Shown here piece by piece: positions 25,893-33,352 of a stretch of 64,000 nucleotides of DNA. The DNA is from Pseudomonadota bacterium. Its GTDB lineage: Bacteria; Pseudomonadota; Alphaproteobacteria; Rhizobiales; Hyphomicrobiaceae. The DNA is taken from positions 1-64,000 of the forward strand of contig JAEXXM010000043.1 of assembly GCA_023405815.1 (NCBI GenBank). Reading direction: 5' to 3'. A program made the translations under genes and the position numbers. Position 1 is the first letter of the stretch. The number at the start of each line of letters is the position of its first letter. The notes under the pieces are model-generated. The model made no database searches, had not been told where the DNA came from, and was given only the letters and a program-made list of their open reading frames with translations.

Positions 25893-26500
25893 TTGGCGTT
25901 CGTCGCTTGTTGCAGCCTCGAGCATTCCAGGTAGCGGAAGCATCCGACGAGGTGATCGTTTACCAGACCCGCGGACTGCATGAATGCGTATACCGTCGTC
26001 GGACCGACGAAGCGGAACCCTTCCGATTTGAGCACCTTGGAGATGCGCTTTGAAATCTCGTCCTGCGCGGGGATGTCGGTCATCGCGCGGGCGCCACGCT
26101 GCAGCGGCCCATCCTCGCCGACCTCGCTCCAAACGAGCGCCTTAAGGGTCGTTCGCTCGCGCAGCCTGAGATATGCCTTGGCGTTGTCGATTGTCGCCTC
26201 GATCTTGGCGCGGTTGCGCACGATGCCTTCATCGGCCATCAGCCGGGCGATGTCCCTGGCGCCATAGCGGGCGATGCGCTCGGGCTCGAACCTGTCGAAG
26301 GCGCGGCGGAAGCTCTCGCGCTTACGCAGGATGGTGATCCACGACAGCCCGGCCTGAAAGCCTTCGAGGACGAGTTTCTCGAAGATGGCGCGGTCCGTCT
26401 TGAGCGGCACGCCCCACTCGGTGTCGTGGTAGCGCTGGTAAATGGCGTCGTTGCCGGCCCACGGGCACCGCACCGGCGATTCTGTGCTCCGCTTTGTCAT
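25889..26500 (-). CDS. tag: DNA-3-methyladenine glycosylase I
   Basis: A 203-residue base-excision repair enzyme releasing 3-methyladenine from DNA. The N-terminal block CPWAGNDAIYQRYHDTEWGVPLK holds the zinc Cys and the conserved YHDxEWG. FEKLVLEGFQAGLSWITILRKRE and FDRFEPERIA follow, and the C-terminal GCFRYLEC region completes the zinc site. The ATG at 26500 overlaps the ygfZ stop by four bases. The gene is coupled to ygfZ upstream and the HD hydrolase downstream. Confidence 0.93.
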   Translation of the reverse strand: MTKRSTESPVRCPWAGNDAIYQRYHDTEWGVPLKTDRAIFEKLVLEGFQAGLSWITILRKRESFRRAFDRFEPERIARYGARDIARLMADEGIVRNRAKIEATIDNAKAYLRLRERTTLKALVWSEVGEDGPLQRGARAMTDIPAQDEISKRISKVLKSEGFRFVGPTTVYAFMQSAGLVNDHLVGCFRYLECSRLQQATNAK

Positions 26501-27396
26501 GCGGGCGACCCGGCGGCCTTGGCGGCGAGCGAGAATGTCGCCCAGGGCGGAAGCGCGATCTCGACATCGACGTTGCCGGCGCGCAGTGCCTCGCCCTTGT
26601 CCTTGAACTCGGCCACGCGGTCGATGCGAATCTCTGCGAGGCCGCGCGTTCCGGCGGTCGAGCCGAGCCTGCCGATCTCGACGCCCGCTGCAGTGATCGG
26701 GGCGCCGGTCTCGGGAAGTGTTTCCTGGGCGACGACGGGGACGATGCGGCGGCGCGCGGTGCTGCGGTTCTGCATGCGCGCGACGACCTCCTGGCCGACG
26801 TAGCAGCCCTTCTTGAAGGACACGCCGTGGAGCTGATCGAACAGCGCCTCGTGCGGGAAGGCGTCGCCGAAGGCATAGTCACGGCCGCCTTCGGGCACGC
26901 CGAGGGCGATGCGTTGGGCGTGGTACTCGTCTTGCGTGGCGCTGTCGCACGCTTCGCCGCCGAGGGCCCAGTCGGAGCGGAGCGTCGCCAGCTCGCGGTA
27001 GCCGAGCTGGGGCAGGCGCGGGTCGGCGAACCACAGCGGGGGCTTGCCGTCGCCGCGCGGCGCATATTCCCCGCCCCAGATGGCCGCGACCGTATAGTCG
27101 GGCGAGACGTCGGTGATATCGACCTTCGAGCGCAGCCTATACATCTTGAGACGGTCGGCGAGCTCTGGCGCCTTGCCGCGCGGCGTCTCGAGGCAGAAGC
27201 CGTCGGGCGAGACGATGACAAAGAAGTCGAACAGGATCTTACCCTGAGGGGTGAGCAGCCCGGCGTGCAGCGCAGGCTGCCGGTCGAGAAGGCTCATGTC
27301 GTTGGTGATAATGCCTTGCAGGAATGCCCGGGCATCCTCTCCTGTCACGGTGACGACGCCCCGGTCAGGCAGCAGCGCTATCTTGGTGTCGGCCAT
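26497..27396 (-). CDS. ygfZ: folate-binding iron-sulfur assembly protein YgfZ
   Basis: A 299-residue member of the GcvT-like YgfZ/IBA57 family, which supports repair and assembly of [4Fe-4S] enzymes in a folate-dependent way. It starts with a VTVTGEDARAFLQGIITNDM motif and contains the family hallmark FKKGCYVGQEVVARMQ with its essential cysteine. A GcvT-C-like tail follows. The frame stays open upstream through pyrC, but the ATG at 27396 gives the normal length and sits in the divergent promoter shared with pyrC. Confidence 0.92.
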   Translation of the reverse strand: MADTKIALLPDRGVVTVTGEDARAFLQGIITNDMSLLDRQPALHAGLLTPQGKILFDFFVIVSPDGFCLETPRGKAPELADRLKMYRLRSKVDITDVSPDYTVAAIWGGEYAPRGDGKPPLWFADPRLPQLGYRELATLRSDWALGGEACDSATQDEYHAQRIALGVPEGGRDYAFGDAFPHEALFDQLHGVSFKKGCYVGQEVVARMQNRSTARRRIVPVVAQETLPETGAPITAAGVEIGRLGSTAGTRGLAEIRIDRVAEFKDKGEALRAGNVDVEIALPPWATFSLAAKAAGSPA

Positions 27397-27486
27397 GCTT
27401 TCCCCGCTCCGGTTGCAACCGGCGTCCGTTTTACGTATGCGGGGCGCGGGCCGGAGGCAAGTCGCGGAGAGGCCCTGGAGATACCT

Positions 27487-28815
27487 ATGAACGCCACGTT
27501 CGATCTCGTCCTCAAGGGGGGCACCGTCGTCAACCACGACGGCGTCGGCGTTCGCGACGTGGGCGTGCGGGGCGGCCGCATCGCCGCCATCGGCAGCATC
27601 GATCGAGGCCAGGCCGGCGAGGTGATCGAGGCCAAGGGCCTGCACGTCCTTCCCGGGGTGATCGACACGCAGGTGCACTTCCGCGAGCCGGGGCTCGAGC
27701 ACAAGGAAGACCTCGAGACAGGCTCGCGCAGTGCGGTGCTCGGCGGCGTCACGGCGGTGTTCGAGATGCCGAACACGAAGCCGCTGACGACGACGGCGGA
27801 GAGACTCGCCGAAAAGGTTGGCTTGGCGCGCAACCGCATGTTCTGCGACTTCGCCTTCTATGTCGGCGGCACGCGCGAGAACATCGAGCAGGTTCCCGAG
27901 CTGGAGAAGCTCGAGGGATCGGCGGGCATCAAGGTATTCATGGGGTCGTCGACGGGCGATCTTCTGGTCGACGACGAGGCTTCGCTCGATCGCATCATTG
28001 GCGCCATCCGACGGCGCGCGGCTTTCCATTCCGAGGACGAGGCGCGGCTGATCGAGCGCATGGGTATACGCCGGGCGGGCGATCCGTCATCGCACCCCGA
28101 GTGGCGCGATGAGGAAGCGGCGATCATCTCCACGCGCCGTCTAGTGCGCCTGGCGGAGAAGCACCGCCGCCGCGTGCACGTTTTGCACGTCTCGACCGCG
28201 GCCGAGATGGAATTCCTTGCCGATCACAAGGACTGGGCGAGCGTCGAGGTGACGCCGCATCATCTGACGCTCGTTGCGCCGGAATGCTACGAGACGCTCG
28301 GTACCTACGCGCAGATGAACCCGCCGGTGCGCGATGAGCGCCATCGTCAAGCGCTCTGGGCGGGGCTGGGCGCCGGCATTGTCGACGTGCTCGGGTCGGA
28401 CCACGCCCCGCACACGCGCGAGGAAAAGGACCATGCCTATCCGGCCTCGCACTCGGGCATGACGGGCGTGCAGACGCTCGTTCCCGTCATGCTCGATCAC
28501 GTCAATGCCGGACGGCTCTCGATCGAGCGCTTCGTCGATCTCACGAGCCACGGACCGCAACGGCTGTTCGGCATTCGTGGCAAGGGCCGCATCGCGGCGG
28601 GGTACGATGCGGATTTCACCGTCGTCGACCTGAAGCGGGAAGAGACGATCACGCACGAGCAGGTGGCGAGCCGCGCGGGCTGGACGCCGTATCACGGCAA
28701 GCGCGTTAAGGGCTGGCCGGTCGGCACGTTCGTGCGCGGCCGGCGTGTGATGTGGGAAGGCGACATTCTCGGCGAGGCGCACGGTGCGCCCGTCGGCTTC
28801 CTCGAAGGCGTCTAG
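27487..28815 (+). CDS. pyrC: dihydroorotase (amidohydrolase family)
   Basis: A 442-residue amidohydrolase for the third step of pyrimidine synthesis. Family blocks seen: LPGVIDTQVHFREPGLEHKEDL, VFEMPNTKPLTT, IKVFMGSSTGDLLVD (likely metal-bridging Lys), AFHSEDEARL, VTPHHLTL, GSDHAPHTREEK with the catalytic Asp, and SHSGMTGVQTLVPVML. The metal motif usually written DxHxH reads D-T-Q-V-H, so the first His is replaced by Gln. It is divergent from ygfZ with 90 bp between starts. An allantoinase or other amidohydrolase activity cannot be excluded. Confidence 0.88.
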   Translation: MNATFDLVLKGGTVVNHDGVGVRDVGVRGGRIAAIGSIDRGQAGEVIEAKGLHVLPGVIDTQVHFREPGLEHKEDLETGSRSAVLGGVTAVFEMPNTKPLTTTAERLAEKVGLARNRMFCDFAFYVGGTRENIEQVPELEKLEGSAGIKVFMGSSTGDLLVDDEASLDRIIGAIRRRAAFHSEDEARLIERMGIRRAGDPSSHPEWRDEEAAIISTRRLVRLAEKHRRRVHVLHVSTAAEMEFLADHKDWASVEVTPHHLTLVAPECYETLGTYAQMNPPVRDERHRQALWAGLGAGIVDVLGSDHAPHTREEKDHAYPASHSGMTGVQTLVPVMLDHVNAGRLSIERFVDLTSHGPQRLFGIRGKGRIAAGYDADFTVVDLKREETITHEQVASRAGWTPYHGKRVKGWPVGTFVRGRRVMWEGDILGEAHGAPVGFLEGV

Positions 28816-29679
28816 CTAGAGCGGGTCGCCCCAGCGATCATAACGGTCGTACTGCCCATAGGGATTGTAGCGATCATAGCCCGGCGCGTACTCCGGGCCG
28901 CCGTCGTAGGGATCGTCCTCGGGATCGGCGGCGTAAGGATCGTCTTCGGGCTCTGCCGACCGCGACGAAGGGGATGAGCGCGTTGCCGCCACCACCTGCG
29001 TTGGCAGATGCTTCACCACCGTCACTTGCGTGCCGATATCAGCGAGCGAAGCCAGATGCAGCACGTGCTCGTTCATCATGCGGAAGCAGCCTGATGAAGC
29101 CGCGCGGCCGATGCTGTTCGGGTCGTTGGTGCCGTGGATGCGATAGAGCGTGTTGCCGAGGTAGAGCGCCATGGCTCCGAGCGGGTTCTTCAATCCGCCG
29201 GTCATCTTGTCCGGCAGACGCGGATCGCGCGCGATCATCTCTTTCGGCGGGTGCCAGTCGGGCCATGCCTGCTTGCGGCTGACGGCCTCGGTGCCGGTCC
29301 AGGAGAAGCCCTCGCGTCCGACCGAGATCGGGTACTGATATGCCTCGGTCGAGGAAAGCACGTAATAGAGCATGCGTCCTTCGCTATCGATGACGATGGA
29401 GTTGGGCGCGTAGTTGCTTTCGAATCTGACCTTGGGTGGCGCGACGGCACCGATTGCGGGGCGCGCGCCACCGCTGCGTGTGATCGGCGTGCGCCGGTAA
29501 TCACCGCCATATCCCCAATCGTCATAATAGTCATTGCGCCATTGCTGGCGGCCGCGGGGTTGCTGCTCCCAGAAGGGCCGGCGCCCGTAGCTCTCCTGGC
29601 CGTACAATTGGGCGAATGCGGGTGTTGCTCCGCTGATGGCGATGAACGCCGCGGTCGTCAGGGCTACGCGCAACATCAT
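28816..29679 (-). CDS. L,D-transpeptidase (YkuD domain)
   Basis: A 287-residue exported enzyme. A signal peptide (MLRVALTTAAFIAISGATPAFA) is followed by a Tyr/Arg/Gly-rich region, then a YkuD domain. The domain carries the catalytic stretch from His182 to Cys198 (HGTNDPNSIG, then SSGCFRM). Such enzymes form 3-3 cross-links in peptidoglycan or attach outer-membrane proteins to it. The C-terminal 60 residues are acidic and Tyr/Pro/Asp-rich with repeats of EDDPYA and DRYDR. The ATGs at 29679 and 29676 are equivalent. It converges on pyrC with adjoining stop codons. Confidence 0.88.
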   Translation of the reverse strand: MMLRVALTTAAFIAISGATPAFAQLYGQESYGRRPFWEQQPRGRQQWRNDYYDDWGYGGDYRRTPITRSGGARPAIGAVAPPKVRFESNYAPNSIVIDSEGRMLYYVLSSTEAYQYPISVGREGFSWTGTEAVSRKQAWPDWHPPKEMIARDPRLPDKMTGGLKNPLGAMALYLGNTLYRIHGTNDPNSIGRAASSGCFRMMNEHVLHLASLADIGTQVTVVKHLPTQVVAATRSSPSSRSAEPEDDPYAADPEDDPYDGGPEYAPGYDRYNPYGQYDRYDRWGDPL

Positions 29680-29783
29680 GCTGAGGATTCCCCCTTTGGC
29701 TGGCTGACCTACATCTGGGAGCACCCAGCCGTCAGACAACCTGCAAGAGGGAAATTTTATCGCGGCCGCCGCTGCTTATCGTC

Positions 29784-30419
29784 TCAGTCGGACCTCTTGA
29801 AGGAGTGCCATGTGCCGTCGGCGCCGATGGTGAGGCGCCACCACGTCCACTTCTTCTTCTCGCGCATCGCCTTGGCCTGTGCTGGACCGACGAGGTGCAA
29901 GAGCTCCACCTCCTGCGCAGGGGTGAGCTTGTCCAGTGGCATCTCGGCAAGATAAGGCCAGACGTAGATGATGTTGTTCTCGAGATCCTGGCCGAGCGGC
30001 AACTCGGCCGGGTGCAGGGACAGGATCTCTGCCATTGCGGCGAGAATCTCGCGCCCGTTGCCGTCGCCGGAAGTGCGCTTCCAATAGGCTATTGGATCTT
30101 CGCCCGCGGGCGAGGAGACCTCGGGCTTGATCTCGTTCCAATCGAACGGCTCACGCAAATCCTCGATGTCACCGGAATGCGTCGCAGAGAGGATGGCCTG
30201 GCGCATCTCTTCGACGGGGACGGGAAGGGGGCCGGGATCAACCTCGGGCTTTGGCTGTTTCTTGGCGGGGGAGGCACGGGAGGGACCTTCCTCGCTGGCG
30301 GCTCGCCGCTCCAGGGCGATGGCCGGGGCGATGGCCGGGCTCGCCGCATGGACAAGGCCGAGCACCGCCAGTACCAATACGGCAAAGCCCATTCGACGCA
30401 CCGCAGCGACCGGAAGCAT
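29784..30419 (-). CDS. exported protein of unknown function
   Basis: A 211-residue protein with a signal peptide (AVRRMGFAVLVLAVLGLVHAASPAIA) and a low-complexity Pro/Lys linker. The globular part contains EEMRQAILSATHSGDIEDLREPFDWNEIKPEV and ends in LVGPAQAKAMREKKKWTWWRLTIGADGTWHSFKRSD. No catalytic motif is recognised. It is divergent from the LysE gene; the starts are 74 bp apart. Confidence 0.6.
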   Translation of the reverse strand: MLPVAAVRRMGFAVLVLAVLGLVHAASPAIAPAIALERRAASEEGPSRASPAKKQPKPEVDPGPLPVPVEEMRQAILSATHSGDIEDLREPFDWNEIKPEVSSPAGEDPIAYWKRTSGDGNGREILAAMAEILSLHPAELPLGQDLENNIIYVWPYLAEMPLDKLTPAQEVELLHLVGPAQAKAMREKKKWTWWRLTIGADGTWHSFKRSD

Positions 30420-30492
30420 CAGCGAGCCCCGGTTCCGGTCAGGGAAGCTCGAGACCGTTCGCGACGTGAGGCGGAGCGGCAAAGGAAGGTGC

Positions 30493-31158
30493 ATGGATTT
30501 TCTGCCCAATCCGCTCATCATACCTGCCGGCATCATCATCGGAATTCTTGTCGCCGCCCCGGTCGGCCCCGTCAACGTCCTGTGCATCCAGAGGGCCATC
30601 GAGCGCGGGTTTTGGGGGGGTATTGCGGCAGGCCTCGGCGCGATGCTCGGCGATGGCCTCATCGCGCTGTGCGCGGCGCTCGGTGTCGGTGCGATCTCCG
30701 GGGCCGTGCAGGATCACCGCATGGCGATCCAGTTCGTTGGCGGCATTGTGCTGGTCGCGTTCGGGGCGAAGCTCTATTTCGCTCCGCCGCGCTTCGCGCC
30801 GGTGACGCAGGTCGAGGGACGCGCGGAGACCTTGCGCGACTTCGTCTGGGACATCCCGCAGACGTTCCTGCTCACCATCACCAATCCCGGCGCGGTGCTG
30901 GGCCTGTTCGCGATCTTCGGCGGCGTGTCGACGTTTGTCGAGGTGCACAGCTATATCGACGCGCTGACGATCGTCGCAGCGGTGATGGGGGGAAGCCTCG
31001 CGTGGTGGGTGTCACTGTCGCACCTCATCGCGCGCTTTCGCCATCGCCTCAGCCTCGGGCGGCTGGTGCTGATCAACCGCATCGCCGGCTTGCTGCTGGT
31101 CAGCTTCGGGTTGTTGCTGATCGGCGAGTTGGCCGGTAAGCGCGTCGGGTTGCTTTGA
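30493..31158 (+). CDS. LysE family translocator
   Basis: A 221-residue integral membrane exporter of the LysE/RhtB superfamily. It shows the N-terminal signature ILVAAPVGPVNVLCIQRAIERGFWGGIAAGLGAMLGD (in pieces) and about six hydrophobic helices. A LTITNPGAVLGLFAIFGG motif occurs in the fourth region, characteristic of the family. These proteins expel amino acids or small metabolites using the proton gradient. The ATG at 30493 follows an AAGGAAGG site. Substrate is unknown. Confidence 0.85.
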   Translation: MDFLPNPLIIPAGIIIGILVAAPVGPVNVLCIQRAIERGFWGGIAAGLGAMLGDGLIALCAALGVGAISGAVQDHRMAIQFVGGIVLVAFGAKLYFAPPRFAPVTQVEGRAETLRDFVWDIPQTFLLTITNPGAVLGLFAIFGGVSTFVEVHSYIDALTIVAAVMGGSLAWWVSLSHLIARFRHRLSLGRLVLINRIAGLLLVSFGLLLIGELAGKRVGLL

Positions 31159-31174
31159 GGTCGCGTACCAACGA

Positions 31175-31420
31175 CTACTGACGCGTGCGGTGGAGCGTGA
31201 ACTCGCCGACGCGGATGCGCTTCTCGAGGCCCTCGGCCAGCTTCACCACAGCTTCCTCACCGAACTGAGAGACGAGATCGGTCAGCGCCGTGAACAGGGC
31301 CGCGTAGGCCATCTGCTCGTTCGGAACGCCGCTCTCGGTACCCTCGTCCCACGCCTCGAGGATCAGCGACAACGCGCGATAAGTGGAATCGTCGGCGTCG
31401 AGGCCCTTGAACAACTGCAT
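31175..31420 (-). CDS. small protein of unknown function
   Basis: An 81-residue acidic helical protein opening MQLFKGLDADDSTYRALSLI and ending RIRVGEFTLHRTRQ. The ATG at 31420 has an AAGGGGGAAG ribosome site. An ATG seven codons upstream has a poorer site. It has no signal or membrane segment, and no family is recognised. A 12-bp perfect palindrome lies about 83 bp upstream. Confidence 0.5.
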   Translation of the reverse strand: MQLFKGLDADDSTYRALSLILEAWDEGTESGVPNEQMAYAALFTALTDLVSQFGEEAVVKLAEGLEKRIRVGEFTLHRTRQ

Positions 31421-31502
31421 GACTTCCCCCTTGCGGGCCATGGCTCCCGATCCCACCCCGGCCCCCTCTGTCCGGCCGCGCAGGGTTGCGCAGCGCGTCG
31501 AC

Positions 31503-31514
31503 ATGCACGTGCAT
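31503..31514. promoter_or_regulatory. 12-bp palindrome ATGCACGTGCAT
   Basis: This perfect palindrome is followed at once by a partial copy (ATCATGCACGT, 31516-31526). It sits in the gap between the TIGR02301 gene and the 81-residue gene, both on the minus strand. Two adjoining related half-sites suggest a regulator binding site, but no regulator is encoded nearby. Confidence 0.3.
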
Positions 31515-31586
31515 ATCATGCACGTCGGCGCTGAAAAGAGCGCGCCACGTTCACAGTAAACTCCGGAGGGGAGGGCGTCCGGTGCC

Positions 31587-31991
31587 TCAGGGCACCGAGC
31601 GCACGAGGGTGTCGGCGATTGTGGCGCCCTCGGCGAGGAAGCGGTTGATGGCGTTCTGGGCCGAGGGGCTGCACGTGTTATAGGTTCGGCTGTAGCTCTG
31701 ATAGCCCTTGTTGAAGCTGCGCGTGAGCTTGGCTTTGCGCAGGGCCGACGTCCCTTCCGACTGAAGCAGCTCCGACATGCGGTCGCGCCACAATTGGCCT
31801 TCGTCGGCGCCGCAGAGCTCGCGCAGGTAGTGCACGGCACCGAGAATTTCCGACAGGCGGAAGAGCCGGTCGTCGTAGGGCTTGCTATCGGGGGCGGCGG
31901 CTGCGGGTAGCACGCACAGAGCCAGCAGCGCGCTGGCGGCCAGCGGCAGCAAGCGGCGCGAGGATGTGCGGATGTGTGCGGTCCCGATCAT
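31587..31991 (-). CDS. TIGR02301 family exported protein
   Basis: A 134-residue protein with a signal peptide (LLPLAASALLALCVLPAAAA). The conserved body reads RLFRLSEILGAVHYLRELCGADEGQLWRDRMSELL (in pieces), then FNKGYQSYSRTYNTCSPSAQNAI. The two cysteines (LC and TC) probably pair in the periplasm. The family is confined to alphaproteobacteria and has no assigned function. Confidence 0.85.
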   Translation of the reverse strand: MIGTAHIRTSSRRLLPLAASALLALCVLPAAAAPDSKPYDDRLFRLSEILGAVHYLRELCGADEGQLWRDRMSELLQSEGTSALRKAKLTRSFNKGYQSYSRTYNTCSPSAQNAINRFLAEGATIADTLVRSVP

Positions 31992-32031
31992 GCGCGGACA
32001 CTAGCACCGATTCTGGACGTTCCGGAGGCGC

Positions 32032-32490
32032 CTAATTCACGCTGGCGGCAAGAAGCCGCCAGGCGTGCTCGACGACGAACCTAGTGCCGTGGGTGAGATC
32101 GAGGTCCTTGACGGCATCGAGGGCGAAAAAGCGGGCCTCCTGCGCGTCGCCGCGGGGGCGCGGCTCGCCATCGTCGGCGCGGCCGAAGTATGTGGCGATG
32201 ACGTAGTGCAGCACGACCTCGCCGTCCTCGTTGCGGTCGATGACGTCGTAGACGCCAGCAAGCCCCTCGATATGGGCGATGAGGCCGGTCTCCTCCTCGA
32301 CCTCGCGGCGGGCGGCATCCTCGGCCGTCTCGCCCATCTCGATGGCGCCGCCCGGCAGGCTCCAGAGCCCCTCGGAGGGCCCCTCTCCACGCAGGATCAG
32401 CAGCACGCTTTCGCCGCGGAACAGGACGGCGCTCGCCGCCGCCCGCGGCCAAGGGCCGTTCTTGTGGTCAGATCGATCCGATTGGGACAT
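32032..32490 (-). CDS. Nudix hydrolase
   Basis: A 152-residue Nudix enzyme. The Nudix box is complete: GGAIEMGETAEDAARREVEEETGL matches GX5EX7REUXEEXGU, so it should bind Mg2+ and cleave nucleoside diphosphate-linked compounds. Strand SVLLILRGEGPSEGLWSLPGG precedes the box. Substrate is not predictable; ADP-ribose or oxidised nucleotides are typical. It is divergent from the SRAP gene, with 41 bp between starts. Confidence 0.88.
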   Translation of the reverse strand: MSQSDRSDHKNGPWPRAAASAVLFRGESVLLILRGEGPSEGLWSLPGGAIEMGETAEDAARREVEEETGLIAHIEGLAGVYDVIDRNEDGEVVLHYVIATYFGRADDGEPRPRGDAQEARFFALDAVKDLDLTHGTRFVVEHAWRLLAASVN

Positions 32491-32531
32491 CCGCCTTCTC
32501 CCGGCCGGCGGCAGCGACTACCTTTGCCGGC

Positions 32532-33218
32532 ATGTGCTCGCGCTACAGCCTGACATCGCCGCCGGAGGCGGTTCGCGCCTACTTCCGGTATTTGAACGAG
32601 GCGGTGTTTCCGCCGCGTTACAATATCGCGCCTTCCCAGCCCGTGGCCATCGTCCGCGACACGGAAAGAGGGATCCGGGAGATGGCGCTGGTGCGCTGGG
32701 GGCTCATTCCGTCGTGGGTGAAGGATCCCAGGGCGTTCAAGATGCTCATCAATGCGCGGTCTGAGAGCGCCGCCGACAAGCCGTCATTTCGCGCCGGATT
32801 GCGGCACAAGCGGTGCCTCGTCCCGGCCGATGGATTTTACGAGTGGGTGGGATCGCCCGGCGCCAAGCGCCCGCATCTGATCCGGCCGCGCAAGCGTGGG
32901 CTGATGGCGCTGGCTGCGATCTACGAGAACTGGCTCGGGGCCGACGGCAGCGAGATCGAGACCATGGCCATCCTAACCACGGCTGCAAACGCCACGATGT
33001 CGGTGCTGCACGACCGTATGCCGGTCATCATCGCGCCCGAGCATTTCGACGTGTGGCTCGACTGCCGGTCCGGGACGGCGACGCATATTGAGGGGCTCCT
33101 GGCGCCGGCGCCCGACGACGTGCTCGACATCGTCGAGGTGAGCCGCAAGCTCAACAGCCCACGCAACGAGGGGCCGGAGGTGCAGGAGCCCGTGCTCGCC
33201 CCGCAGACCCTGCTCTAA
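32532..33218 (+). CDS. SOS response-associated peptidase (SRAP/YedK, HMCES-like)
   Basis: A 228-residue SRAP protein. Family members bind abasic sites in single-stranded DNA and form a thiazolidine cross-link through Cys2 to shield them. Here MCSRYSL puts the cysteine at position 2. YNIAPSQPVAIVR, RWGLIPSWVKDP, INARSES (Asn74 region), CLVPADGFYEW with the catalytic Glu, and LHDRMPVII with the active-site His all fit. The initiator Met must be removed. It stands alone near the Nudix gene. Confidence 0.92.
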   Translation: MCSRYSLTSPPEAVRAYFRYLNEAVFPPRYNIAPSQPVAIVRDTERGIREMALVRWGLIPSWVKDPRAFKMLINARSESAADKPSFRAGLRHKRCLVPADGFYEWVGSPGAKRPHLIRPRKRGLMALAAIYENWLGADGSEIETMAILTTAANATMSVLHDRMPVIIAPEHFDVWLDCRSGTATHIEGLLAPAPDDVLDIVEVSRKLNSPRNEGPEVQEPVLAPQTLL

Positions 33219-33352
33219 CGCATTAAGCAAACGGGCTGCGCCCCAATCGTCATATTGCCGTGCTGTTTTCTGGGCTTGGCTGGCATGCCTCTCGCGGCGG
33301 AGAACGTTCGGGGCTAAGCTTGGACGGGGCATCGTGAGGAGCTTGGTGGCGT

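Noticed and set aside
27397..28029. Upstream extension of ygfZ through pyrC
   Set aside because: The extra 211 residues are antisense to pyrC. The ATG at 27396 gives the normal YgfZ length.
29805..31139. Long plus-strand frame opposite the exported-protein gene and through LysE
   Set aside because: Its residues are Arg/Gly-rich without a family pattern. The true genes on both strands explain the openness, which comes from high GC at third codon positions.
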